Assembly (NCBI GenBank): GCA_964605235.1
Contig: CAZSBB010000034.1
Coordinates: 4,705 to 68,704, forward strand
Direction of reading: 5' to 3'
Origin: CAZSBB01 sp964605235
GTDB taxonomy: Bacteria > Planctomycetota > Phycisphaerae > Phycisphaerales > Phycisphaeraceae
DNA: 64,000 nt
Each line of letters begins with the position of its first letter. The stretch's first letter is position 1. Both the position numbers and the translations under genes were made by a program. Shown one piece after another: positions 27,750 to 36,553 of the stretch. The notes under the pieces are model-generated. The model was not told the DNA's origin, did not search any database, and worked only from the letters and a program-made list of their open reading frames with translations.

Positions 27750-30700
27750 TCACTCCGTCACGCGGGTGATTTTCTGCTGATGCGGGCGAATCTGGTAGCG
27801 CAGCGTATGCGACTGACCCGCGCGCCAGGCGGTGGGCAGCGGCAGGTTGAATGAGCCCACCGGCGGGCCGGGGTTGGCGTAGGTGAACGGCCGCCCCAGC
27901 CGGAAGGTGTGCGCCTGCTCGAACACGAGCGTCGCGCCCTGGCCGGCTTCATTGCTCAGGTCCACCGCGCGGAAGGTCGCCTGCTGCTCGGGCGCGAAGG
28001 TGGTGTTGACGTATTCCGCGTACAGCGGTTGCCCCGGCGTTGGTCGGCCGTGGTACTTGAGCGTCGGCTGCGGCGTGAAGGGGCTGGCGGTCTGGAGGTC
28101 TGCGCCATACAGCGTGATGACGCGCGGCTCAGACACGTAGGGAATCGCTTCATACAGTTCCGCCAACTCCACAGCAGCGGTGGCGGTGACGGTCACTTCA
28201 ACGTCAATCCGTTCGTCACCCAGATGCACCACGCGGCGCACCACCAGCGGGGCGAACTCCAACTCGGCGGTGCGGGTGTAGACCTTGCCCGCTTCGTCAA
28301 AGGTGGCAAAGGGCGTGGAATAACCCTCGGCGATGTTGACTGCCGCCAGCGGGTCCGTGCTCCTGGCGAAGGGTTGCTTTGTGCGGCCCCAGACTTCATT
28401 GGCGTAAAACACGTCCTGGTTGCTGCCCAGCAGCACCGGGCCCACGCCGCGCACGAACACGGTGGACAAACCGGCGGCTTTGGTGGTCTTGCGCCCGAAT
28501 GCACCGTAGCCCCCGCTGGCGAAGCCGGTGTAATCCCAGTGGCCGTCCTGGGCTTCGAGTCCGGCGACATACGGCCACGCCGCCTGGGCGCTGCCGGCGT
28601 AGATCACGCTGTAGTAGCCGGGCGTGTTGATGAAATAGAACTCGCGGTCCACGCTGCGCAAGAACGGCTGCGTCTCCAGCGCCGGCCAGACTTCGCCTGC
28701 GGCGGGTTGCCCCATCCACAACCGGGCGTAGGGAACCGTCGCCTTCACGTTCTCGTCGTCGCGCGGCAGGCCGCATTTGTGGGTGTAGTAGCGCGTGCGG
28801 TGATTGAAGTCCGTCGGCGAGCAGATTTCCCCCAGCAGATCGGTGGTCATCACCCCGTGCTCCGGCAGGCTCAGGTGGGTCTTGATGACGTAGTAATCCT
28901 TCCACCAGTCCAGCACGCCCGGCTCAGGATAGCGTGCGAAAATCGCCCCGATGTGGCTCTCCTGCTCGATCTGATATTCGCTTTCCCAGCCGCTGCCGTC
29001 GGTGAGATAGCCGCCCCCGACGCGCCCGACATTGGCGCTGCGGCCGTAGCCGGCGCGGCTGCGTCCGATCTGCGGGTCGGCGTCCGGTTCGCCGCGGCCG
29101 AAGTACCCGCGCGTGGTCATCACCTGCAATTGCTGGCGGATGTCGTCGGCGATCCACTGGTCATGTGTGAGCCGCTGCACGATATCCATGCCGCGCAGCA
29201 GGTACGCCCATTGGTTGCTCACTTCCGCCACCTGCACGTTGGCGCGCGCCAGCGCCCAGAGGCGATAACCCTGCAGCAAGCCGGCCCAGATGTCATCGCC
29301 CAGCACCTCGCGGTAGGCCTCCTGGTAGGGAATGAACTGGCCGATCCAGTACGCCTCGATGCCCAGACCGAACCAGGAATGCCGCGCGCCAGGCATGAGC
29401 GGCAGATTGTCGGTGGTGATCGGCTGCTCGCCGCCGTAGGGCGTCCACATGAAATGCGGCATGGAGCGCGTCATCTCGGTGAAGCCGCGCACGACGATTC
29501 GCCGCGCCAGCGCCGGCTGGTGGTGGAACGGATTGTCCGCATGTGCCAGGCCGAACAGATGCACCACGGTCATGAGCGTGTCGAAGTCGGCTTTGACGAA
29601 ATGGCCATAGGTCGGACTGGCAGGGTCCAGGTCCTGATTCGCCAGCAGGTCGGCCAGGGTGGTTTTGCCCGTGAAGCCGCGCATCTGAATGCCGTTGGTT
29701 CGGAACGCATTAGCGAGCGCCGGCGTGGGCTGCCAGTGCGCTGCGTCGAGTTCGGCCGGCAGCGCCAGGTCCTCGGGTTTCAGATTGTCGATCCACTGGT
29801 TGAGCTGGCGCTGGAAGGCGAAGACCGTGACCCGCCCCTGGGCGTCGGTCTGCGTGCCGCCGCGCAGCCGCCGGGCGCTGTCGGCAGTGGAACACAGCAC
29901 CGCCGGCAGGCCGAAGAACGACAGGCACGCGCCCGTGGTGTCGCCGGTGACGCGCAGCCGATACACCGCATCGGGCTTCAGCGGCTTGACCACCGCGTTG
30001 CGGGCAAACGTGCGCGCCTCCGGTGTACGGGCTAGTTCCGCGCCGGTTTCATCGAACAGCTTCAATTGCCAGTTGAACGGCGCGATTTCCTCCGTGAGCG
30101 TGAAGCTGACGTTGACGGTATTGCCCGGCGCGTACAGGTAAGCGTCGGCAAAGCGATCCTGGTGGACGTAAAACGGCCCGGGCCCGCAATGCACGCCCAG
30201 CGTCAGGTCGCGGGAAGCATCAATTGACAACCAGGTGTCCCAGGTGGCGTGGACGAACACGCGGTACAAGCCCTTGCCGGCCGCGGGCACCGGCAGCGTC
30301 ACCGCCCGGGCGGCGAGCTGTTCAGGGTGGTCAAGGCAGGGCGAGCGCTGCTTGTGAGGCGGGACGCCCCCGGGGCTGAACAGGCGATGGTACGCGCGGT
30401 AGCGCAGGTCCTGCCCGACGTCGTAAATGCCGTCGCGGTAGCGTTCATCGCCGCTGACCACGCCGTCGTCCGCCACGCGCTGATGCAGCAGGATTTCATC
30501 GTTGGGGCCGATGACGGCAAAGAAAATATCGCGCGGCCCCTGGATGTAGGTGTTCATGTCGCGCAGCGTGAAATGCAGCGCAAAGCCGTCCCCTTGTTCG
30601 TCCTGCAAGAGGAAAATCATCTGCTCCCGCGGCCGCCACAGCACGTCGGGACTGAGCCAGGGATCGCGCGCCGGCGTCGGCGCAGCACGCGCCAGAGCCG

Positions 30701-30752
30701 CTGACCAGACCATCCCCAGCAACGCTGTCAGCACCATCGCAGTGGAACGCAT
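27750..30752 (-). CDS. Large exported protein of unknown function (paralogue A), possible polysaccharide lyase/hydrolase
   Basis: The ATG at 30752, with GGAG upstream, gives 1000 residues and a signal peptide (MRSTAMVLTALLGMVWSAALARAA). Two beta-rich N-terminal domains (to about residue 300) are followed by a helical region (about 370-640; YREVLGDDIWAGLLQGYRLWALARANVQ) and a C-terminal beta-rich half. This layout recalls alpha-toroid plus beta-sandwich lyases such as heparinase II/III, but no lyase motif is recognised. It is clearly homologous to the protein at 40753-43596: compare DMNTYIQGPRDIF...VADDGVVSG with DLNLFCQGPQTML...VPDDGVTCG, and GVGPVLLG in both. A palindromic operator candidate lies 42 bases upstream. 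Confidence 0.75.
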   Translation of the reverse strand: MRSTAMVLTALLGMVWSAALARAAPTPARDPWLSPDVLWRPREQMIFLLQDEQGDGFALHFTLRDMNTYIQGPRDIFFAVIGPNDEILLHQRVADDGVVSGDERYRDGIYDVGQDLRYRAYHRLFSPGGVPPHKQRSPCLDHPEQLAARAVTLPVPAAGKGLYRVFVHATWDTWLSIDASRDLTLGVHCGPGPFYVHQDRFADAYLYAPGNTVNVSFTLTEEIAPFNWQLKLFDETGAELARTPEARTFARNAVVKPLKPDAVYRLRVTGDTTGACLSFFGLPAVLCSTADSARRLRGGTQTDAQGRVTVFAFQRQLNQWIDNLKPEDLALPAELDAAHWQPTPALANAFRTNGIQMRGFTGKTTLADLLANQDLDPASPTYGHFVKADFDTLMTVVHLFGLAHADNPFHHQPALARRIVVRGFTEMTRSMPHFMWTPYGGEQPITTDNLPLMPGARHSWFGLGIEAYWIGQFIPYQEAYREVLGDDIWAGLLQGYRLWALARANVQVAEVSNQWAYLLRGMDIVQRLTHDQWIADDIRQQLQVMTTRGYFGRGEPDADPQIGRSRAGYGRSANVGRVGGGYLTDGSGWESEYQIEQESHIGAIFARYPEPGVLDWWKDYYVIKTHLSLPEHGVMTTDLLGEICSPTDFNHRTRYYTHKCGLPRDDENVKATVPYARLWMGQPAAGEVWPALETQPFLRSVDREFYFINTPGYYSVIYAGSAQAAWPYVAGLEAQDGHWDYTGFASGGYGAFGRKTTKAAGLSTVFVRGVGPVLLGSNQDVFYANEVWGRTKQPFARSTDPLAAVNIAEGYSTPFATFDEAGKVYTRTAELEFAPLVVRRVVHLGDERIDVEVTVTATAAVELAELYEAIPYVSEPRVITLYGADLQTASPFTPQPTLKYHGRPTPGQPLYAEYVNTTFAPEQQATFRAVDLSNEAGQGATLVFEQAHTFRLGRPFTYANPGPPVGSFNLPLPTAWRAGQSHTLRYQIRPHQQKITRVTE

Positions 30753-30793
30753 CAGAACCAAACTCCAGGAAATGAGACCGGCGGAATCCGGTT

Positions 30794-30818
30794 GGTAAAT
30801 TAACAATACTCATTTACC
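30794..30818. promoter_or_regulatory. Candidate operator upstream of the large exported protein
   Basis: GGTAAAT at 30794-30800 and ATTTACC at 30812-30818 form a perfect 7-base inverted repeat with an 11-base centre, 42 bases upstream of the ATG at 30752. The right half on the minus strand reads GTAAATGAGTATTGT, close to GTACATGAGTATAAT at 48480-48494 in front of the second GntR/LacI-type regulator. A dimeric repressor site is a reasonable inference. Confidence 0.45.
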
Positions 30819-30913
30819 AGCAGTGGATCAATGGCAGACCAGCCCGGAGCAGCAGACGCACGGGAATGAGGTGCTGCGGAACGCCAGGGGTTGCTGGACC
30901 AGTTCCGCGGGGC

Positions 30914-31777
30914 TCAGCGCGCGCCCAGGCGCAGCGCTCCCTGGGCCGTTGGGCAGGAGACGGTGGCGACGTGGACCGACGGCGTCAGCCAGGCGGCGAC
31001 GAACTGGCCGGGGACCAGGGCCGCGAGTCGGCCGCGGTGGTCGATGATGAATCCGTGGCCGGGGTGAAAGTAGTCGATGGCTGGGCCATAGCCCGCCTGG
31101 TTGCAGAATGCCAGCGTCAGCTGATGTTCAGCGGCCGTCAGCAGCGCCTGGCCGGGAAGACACACGGACTGCATTCGGTCGAGGTAGTCCTGGCGTCGTC
31201 GAGGGTCCAGCAGATCTTTCGGCTTAAAGGCGCGTGCCGCGCTGCCGAGTCCTGCCGTCGGAGCCAGCACGACCTGGCACCCGTCCTGCTTCAACTGGCC
31301 ATGGACTTCGGGGATGCCGTTGTCGGCGCAGATGAGGATGGCGAAACAGACGCCACGATAATGCCAGCACCGGATGCCCTGGCCATCGCTGGTGACGTGA
31401 CCGGCGGCGCGCTCCTGATCGACGATGTTCTGCTTTCGCTGGATCATCCGTTGACCGTTGGGCAGAAAGACCACGGCGGTGTTGTGAACGGCGCTGGCTG
31501 TCCGTTCGTGCAGTCCCGCGACGATCGCCAGGTTCAGCCTGGACGCCGCCTGCTCCAGCGCTTTGAGGCGCGGGTCCTCCAGCGTCAGCGCGGCGGACAC
31601 GCCCAGGGTTCCAAGGTCATAGCCGGTGATGCCCGCTTCGGAGAAGAGCGCGATTTCCGCGCCCTGCTCCGCCGCCCGCTCCAGCAGCGGCGTCATGGCG
31701 GCGAGATTGGCTTCCACCTCGCCGGGCTTCACCAGCGGCAGGCACACCGCAATGCTGATCTGACCGGCTTCGCTCAT
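30914..31777 (-). CDS. Carbon-nitrogen hydrolase (nitrilase superfamily)
   Basis: A 287-residue amidase-type enzyme with the Glu-Lys-Cys triad: Glu47 in LFSEAGITGYD, Lys115 in MIQRKQNI and Cys150 in AILICADN. This class hydrolyses amide or nitrile C-N bonds. The start codon overlaps the stop of the SDR gene by 4 bases, making it the last gene of a tightly coupled four-gene operon with a sugar kinase, polyol-phosphate dehydrogenase and SDR. A nitrilase in such a setting suggests an amide-bearing substrate or side product, which is unexplained. Confidence 0.88.
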   Translation of the reverse strand: MSEAGQISIAVCLPLVKPGEVEANLAAMTPLLERAAEQGAEIALFSEAGITGYDLGTLGVSAALTLEDPRLKALEQAASRLNLAIVAGLHERTASAVHNTAVVFLPNGQRMIQRKQNIVDQERAAGHVTSDGQGIRCWHYRGVCFAILICADNGIPEVHGQLKQDGCQVVLAPTAGLGSAARAFKPKDLLDPRRRQDYLDRMQSVCLPGQALLTAAEHQLTLAFCNQAGYGPAIDYFHPGHGFIIDHRGRLAALVPGQFVAAWLTPSVHVATVSCPTAQGALRLGAR

Positions 31778-32541
31778 TGCATCACCTTCCCGCCGTCGAC
31801 CACAAGGTTCTGCCCGGTGACGCCCGACGCCAGTGACGACAGCAGGAACAGCACCGCGGGCGTGACATCACTGGCGGTCATGAGTCGCTTGAGGCATTGG
31901 GCATTGAGCAGATCGCGCTGGTCCTGTTCACTGACGTACAGGCGCAGCTGTTTTTCGGTCATGATCCAGCCGGGGCTGACGACATTGACGCGGATGCCGT
32001 CGGGTCCCAGTTCGCGCGCCAGGGACCGGGCGAAGCCGATGATGCCGCTCTTGCTGGCGTTGTAGAGCGTGAAGGGCGTCAGGCCGAGCATGTAATTGGT
32101 GGTGCAGAGATTGACGATCGCTTTGCCGGAGCCGGCGCGGAGCAGCGGCAGCGCAGCCTGCGTCACGGTGAACATGGGCCGAAGGTTGATCGCCAGCATC
32201 CGCTCGAACTGGGCCTCGGTGGCGTGCTCGAAATCGATGCGGGCGTCGTCGGCGGCGTTGTTGACCAGGTAATCCAGTCGGCCGGTCGCCGCGGCGATCT
32301 GCTGGACCAGCGCCCGGCTCTGGGCGGAATCCGTGAGATCGGTCTGGATGAATCGCAGCCGCTGCGGGCAGGCTTCGACGGCCGCGCGGCCCTTCTCGGC
32401 ATCGCGCCCGCAGACGTACGTCACGGCGCCCGCCTGCGCCAGGGTGGTCGCCAGGTGCAGGCCGATGCCGTCGGTGCCGCCGGTGACCAGTGCCACCCGA
32501 TCGGTGAACTGCGCGGTCAGATTGAAGTCAGCCAGATTCAT
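31774..32541 (-). CDS. Short-chain dehydrogenase/reductase (SDR)
   Basis: A 255-residue Rossmann enzyme with TGGTDGIG (about residues 20-27) and the active-site YNASK. The usual catalytic serine 13 residues before the tyrosine appears to be threonine (CTTNYMLGLTPFTLY). C-terminal SGVTGQNLVVDGGKVMQ is standard for the family. It overlaps both neighbours by 4 bases (ATGA), so translation is coupled with the dehydrogenase before it and the nitrilase after it. It likely interconverts a hydroxyl and keto group on a sugar or polyol. Confidence 0.92.
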   Translation of the reverse strand: MNLADFNLTAQFTDRVALVTGGTDGIGLHLATTLAQAGAVTYVCGRDAEKGRAAVEACPQRLRFIQTDLTDSAQSRALVQQIAAATGRLDYLVNNAADDARIDFEHATEAQFERMLAINLRPMFTVTQAALPLLRAGSGKAIVNLCTTNYMLGLTPFTLYNASKSGIIGFARSLARELGPDGIRVNVVSPGWIMTEKQLRLYVSEQDQRDLLNAQCLKRLMTASDVTPAVLFLLSSLASGVTGQNLVVDGGKVMQ

Positions 32542-33749
32542 GCCGTCACCAGCCGCACCCCACGGGTATTGTAGGCCGCCAGCGCCGGAACCTGCTCCCT
32601 GACGAGTTGCGCCAGCGGCGAGTCGGGCTCAAGCGCACAGAACTGCCGCAGTGCCGCGCACAGTCCCTCCCGCGCCAGCACCTGCTGCACCTCAAGCGTG
32701 CCCGGATCATCGCTGCCGGCATAGTGCAGGGCGGCGGCGATCGCCAGCGCCAGGTGGCGCGGTTGCACGCCATGCTTCACCGCGAGATTGGCCGGGCCCA
32801 GCAAGCGGTCCTGGGGCGACAATTTCCGGCGCGAATCCCGGCAGTTGCGTTCGATGGTGTCCGCGATGCGGCGATCCTGGTATTTCTCCAGCGCCATCGC
32901 CTGCAGATTCGCCTGCTCCTGACGGTCGAACCCGAACTCACGAATCAACGCTTCGCCGCTCTCGGCGTAGACCTGCCGCGTCACTTCGAGAATCCGCGGA
33001 TCATGGGCGGCGTCGGCGAGCATGTCGGCTCCGCCCAGCCACCCCAGAAAACTGATGATCGCGTTGGAGCAGTTGTAGGTGTAGACCTTGCGCGTCAACT
33101 CGAAACGAAAGTTACGGCGCAGCGCCAGCCCCTGAATCTCCGGCGGCTGGCCGCGGAACGCCTCGGCGTCGCAGGGCAGCACCCACCAGTCCTGCACCTG
33201 CACCGCCAACGGGTCCGCAGCCCGCTGTTCGGGCGTCGGCTCGATGCAGGAGCGCAGCACCTGCGTCTCGGCGATGCCCAGATGTGCCCGGCTCCAGGTC
33301 AACAGGTCGGGTTCCGTCAACTGCTGTTCGATCGTGCCGCGGAGGATGGCGGCGGGATCTTTGTAGTTCTCGCAGATGATGATGTTCACGTCGCCGCGCG
33401 CGCCTTGCTGATGCCGCAGCAGAAGTCCGCGCGCCATGGCGGCGCCGACAGCGCCCAGGTTGGCGCCGCCGGCCGCGGTGAAGATGAGCTGGTGTTCCGC
33501 CACCGCCTGGGCGAGCGCATCCGTTTCCGCCAGCGAAAGGGCGGTGTAGCCGGCGATGGTCGCGTCCTTCTCCGGCGCGCCCAGAACTTTGACGCCATAC
33601 GCCCCCCGGGACTGCAGCAAAGCCACCAGTTCGGCGCTGGCGTCCACAAAGGTGATGCGCCAGCCGCTGAGCGTCAGCAGATGGCCCAGGAATCCCCGGC
33701 CGATCTTGCCGGCTCCGAATATCAACGCCTGTTTCCGGGCAGTGCTCAT
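32538..33749 (-). CDS. mtlD: Mannitol-1-phosphate 5-dehydrogenase-like polyol dehydrogenase
   Basis: A 403-residue long-chain polyol dehydrogenase. LIFGAGKIGRGFLGHLLTLSGWRITFVDAS is close to the opening of MtlD (HFGAGNIGRGFIG), and TRKVYTYNCSNAIISFLGWLGG matches the substrate-binding lysine region (K...HN.G.A..AYLG). The ATG at 33749 overlaps the kinase stop (ATGA); an upstream GTG at 33752 is less likely. With a FGGY kinase directly upstream and an SDR downstream, the substrate is probably a phosphorylated hexitol or related sugar alcohol. Tagaturonate or fructuronate reductase activity cannot be excluded. Confidence 0.8.
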   Translation of the reverse strand: MSTARKQALIFGAGKIGRGFLGHLLTLSGWRITFVDASAELVALLQSRGAYGVKVLGAPEKDATIAGYTALSLAETDALAQAVAEHQLIFTAAGGANLGAVGAAMARGLLLRHQQGARGDVNIIICENYKDPAAILRGTIEQQLTEPDLLTWSRAHLGIAETQVLRSCIEPTPEQRAADPLAVQVQDWWVLPCDAEAFRGQPPEIQGLALRRNFRFELTRKVYTYNCSNAIISFLGWLGGADMLADAAHDPRILEVTRQVYAESGEALIREFGFDRQEQANLQAMALEKYQDRRIADTIERNCRDSRRKLSPQDRLLGPANLAVKHGVQPRHLALAIAAALHYAGSDDPGTLEVQQVLAREGLCAALRQFCALEPDSPLAQLVREQVPALAAYNTRGVRLVTA

Positions 33750-35134
33750 CACGTCTCCTGTATCTGTTGTTCCATGGCGACAAACCGCCGCCTGGCGATC
33801 TGGTAAGACTCAATCCACGATGGCTCGGGCGTGATCAGGTGGACCGGCCGCGCATGCTCATGTTCGTTCAACCACGACGCGGCCCGCGCTCCCAGCGCCG
33901 ACGCCGCCGCGCCCAGCAACGCCACATCAGGCTCGGCGAGCACCTGCACCGGGCAATCCAGCGCCGCCGCGCGAATATGATTCGCCAGCGCCATCCGGGC
34001 GCCCCCGCCCGCCAGTCGGACCCGCTGCGGGTGGATGCCCGTGGCCCGCACCACGGCATCCACCACCAAACGCTTGGCGATGGCGCAGCCCTCGAGCACC
34101 GCCCGCAGCAGGTGCGCCGGCCCATGCGCCGCCGTCAGCCCCACGAAGCCGCCGCGGTCCGACATTCGCCAGCGCGGCGCCCGACTGCTCCCGAGATGCG
34201 GAATGAAGATCAACCCATCCGACCCCGGAGGGATGTCCTGGGCTACGCGCCACAGGTCCGCCAGATCATCATCCCGGCCCAGCAGCCGCCGCAAAAAAAC
34301 CAACGACGCCCCGCCGTGGCTGGTGCTGCCGTAGACGATGTCCTGCTGCGGATTCAGCGGCAGCCGGATCAACCCGCGGGGACATGGATCGCCTGTCCCA
34401 GCGGGCACGCACTGCCCGACGATCTCGGTGGTGCCCGCCTGTATGGCGATGTCGCCCGGCTGCAGGTTGAACCCGATGAATCCGCAATACATGTCGCCGC
34501 CGGCGGAGAAGATTTCCTGCTCCTCATCGCGGACCATGCCGGGCAGTTGATCGGCCTCAATGCCGCAGAACGCCAGCATTTCCGGGCATGGCTGGCCCGA
34601 ACGCTGGTGGACGAATCCCACATGCGCGGTGGGATGGCTGTGCCACCGGCCGGTCAGGGCATGGACCAGCAGGTCCGCCGACTGTGGGTAACGTGCGACC
34701 CGCCGGGCTGGTTGTGGGTAGCACCGCCGCCAGCAGCGTATTTTGGGGGCGCTCCAGCAGGCATGGGGCGGCAGGTCATGTCCCAACAGCGCGCCCGTCC
34801 CCGTCGGAAAAACGTCGCGCAGCGCCTGCACTTCCTGATGACAGCTTTCGTCCGCCCAGGTCAGCCAGGGCGGCGTCATCGCGCCCGCCGCATCGACGGG
34901 CATCACGCAACCGATCTGTCCGGTCACCGCCAGCGTTGAGGCCGGACCCGGAAGGGCTCGGATGGCGTCCTGAAGCTGGCGGGCGATGGCGCGCAGTGCG
35001 CCCGGCCCGCCGTCGAGGTGGTATTGCGTGGCGATCGGCAGGCGGGTCACCGTCTCCGGTGCGGCGCAGCGCCAAGCCGCAGCCTTCACCGCCGAGGTGC
35101 CCAGGTCCACCGCCGCCAGCCACCGATCCGCCAT
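33749..35134 (-). CDS. FGGY-family carbohydrate kinase
   Basis: A 461-residue kinase of the xylulokinase/glycerokinase family. The N-terminal AAVDLGTSAVKAAAW is the phosphate-1 motif, and AIQAGTTEIVG plus VRLAGGGARMALANHIRAAALDCPVQVLAEPDVALLGAA are the phosphate-2 and adenosine regions. It phosphorylates a sugar or polyol in the cytoplasm. It is the first gene of the coupled kinase-dehydrogenase-SDR-nitrilase run, 187 bases from the regulator gene on the same strand. Confidence 0.9.
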   Translation of the reverse strand: MADRWLAAVDLGTSAVKAAAWRCAAPETVTRLPIATQYHLDGGPGALRAIARQLQDAIRALPGPASTLAVTGQIGCVMPVDAAGAMTPPWLTWADESCHQEVQALRDVFPTGTGALLGHDLPPHACWSAPKIRCWRRCYPQPARRVARYPQSADLLVHALTGRWHSHPTAHVGFVHQRSGQPCPEMLAFCGIEADQLPGMVRDEEQEIFSAGGDMYCGFIGFNLQPGDIAIQAGTTEIVGQCVPAGTGDPCPRGLIRLPLNPQQDIVYGSTSHGGASLVFLRRLLGRDDDLADLWRVAQDIPPGSDGLIFIPHLGSSRAPRWRMSDRGGFVGLTAAHGPAHLLRAVLEGCAIAKRLVVDAVVRATGIHPQRVRLAGGGARMALANHIRAAALDCPVQVLAEPDVALLGAAASALGARAASWLNEHEHARPVHLITPEPSWIESYQIARRRFVAMEQQIQET

Positions 35135-35321
35135 GCCGTCGTCTCCTGCGTTGGGTAATCATACAGGAAGACGGTACAATTATCAGCCACCCCGCAGCGA
35201 AGCCTTCCCGATGACGCCACGCGGGCAGGGTATGACCGCTGGCAACGCATTCGTCGCGGAGGAGGTTCCCGCCCTCGGCTGGACCGCGTTGCACGACTCC
35301 GCAGGTTCGCTGCAGCAGCAC

Positions 35322-36449
35322 TCAGCAGGCGGTGATGACGCTGGCGGCGCGGGTTTCAGTCTCGGTCGCCACCGGAACCACCCAATCCACCAGGTCCGGC
35401 CCCTGCGGGTTGAGCAGTTTGGCGTTGATGCAGGCAATGGTGCGGTCGCAAAGCTCGGCGATGTCCACCTCGAAACGGATCACCGGGAGGCGATAGGTCA
35501 AGGGCAGTTGCCGACAGGTCTGGACGGCGATGCGGGGCCGGTAGTCGGCAGGTCCATGATCGCGCAAGGTGTCGATCAAGCCCAGGGCGATGTAGTCATC
35601 CAGGACGATCAAGCCGTCCGGGCGCTCGATTTTCCGCATGGCGAGCAGTTGCTGCGCGACATTCTGGCCGCCTTCGATGCTGCCGCCGCCGGTCAATATT
35701 CTGCCGGCGTTGGCAGGCAGGCCCGCCTTGCTCAGGCCGATCTCGAACCCGTCACGAAAGCGGTGGGTGAACTGGTCCGGCGCCGCCATGCTGACCACCG
35801 CCAGTCGACGGCAGTTCTGCTGCACCAGCCAGCGCACCGCTTCCCGCGCCAGCTCGCCCTGATCGATCACCACGCCGCAGGGCGCGGTCTCCCAGAACAG
35901 CAGATGCGCCAACGCCTGCCCGGCATTGACCATCTGGCGCCAGTCCTCGCGCGCCAATCCGGTGAGCAGCACCAATCCGTCCACGGCGTCAGCGCGCAGA
36001 TCTTCCGTCAGGCCGCCGAATTCATGGATCCGCGGCAGGTGATTGCGCCGGGCTTCAAGGTGATAGTAGGATCGGCTGCGCCACCCCAGACGGGCGAAGC
36101 GGACCTGCAGATGATGGCCCAGGATGGTGAAGATGGAGGTCGGACCGGTTTCCGGCGCGGCAATGTTGGCGACCCCGATCGACCAGGGCAACGGCCCCAG
36201 GGCGTCCCGATCCACCACCACCGTGCCTACCCGGCTCTTGCGCACCACCACCCCGCGTTCCGTCAGCAACCGCATCGCCGGCGTCAGCGAATCATTGTTG
36301 GTCCCCAGCAGCCGACACAACTCCGCCTGCGGCGCCAGCCGGTCGCCGGGCCGCAGATCGTGCCCGTGCAGGTGCTGCATCACCCGTTTCAACGCGCGAA
36401 GGCTGGCCGGCGACAGTTGCGACAGGTTGTGGCGATCGGGTTCCGGCAC
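35322..36449 (-). CDS. GntR/LacI-type transcriptional regulator (regulator A)
   Basis: A 375-residue regulator with an N-terminal winged helix (SPASLRALKRVMQHLHGHDLRPGDRLAPQAELCRLLGTNNDSLTPAMRLLTERGVVVRKSRVGTVV in outline) and a C-terminal periplasmic-binding-protein fold like LacI/PurR effectors. I choose a GTG start at 36449 because AGGGAG lies 7 bases upstream; the longer frame adds 36 unsupported residues. It is a paralogue of regulator B at 47276-48457: both share GWRSR(S/T)YY, RxHLPRxHEF, APCGVVxDQ and CRQxPLxYxLPVxRFxVD. The position upstream of the kinase operon suggests it controls this locus. Confidence 0.85.
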   Translation of the reverse strand: MPEPDRHNLSQLSPASLRALKRVMQHLHGHDLRPGDRLAPQAELCRLLGTNNDSLTPAMRLLTERGVVVRKSRVGTVVVDRDALGPLPWSIGVANIAAPETGPTSIFTILGHHLQVRFARLGWRSRSYYHLEARRNHLPRIHEFGGLTEDLRADAVDGLVLLTGLAREDWRQMVNAGQALAHLLFWETAPCGVVIDQGELAREAVRWLVQQNCRRLAVVSMAAPDQFTHRFRDGFEIGLSKAGLPANAGRILTGGGSIEGGQNVAQQLLAMRKIERPDGLIVLDDYIALGLIDTLRDHGPADYRPRIAVQTCRQLPLTYRLPVIRFEVDIAELCDRTIACINAKLLNPQGPDLVDWVVPVATETETRAASVITAC

Positions 36450-36553
36450 GTGCTGACTCCCTGTGCACGATAAATTACACTGGTATGCGGAACGTTTCCA
36501 ATACGCATTCGTGTATTTGAAGGTACGTCGTCGCAGCGGCGACCCTTGCTCGC

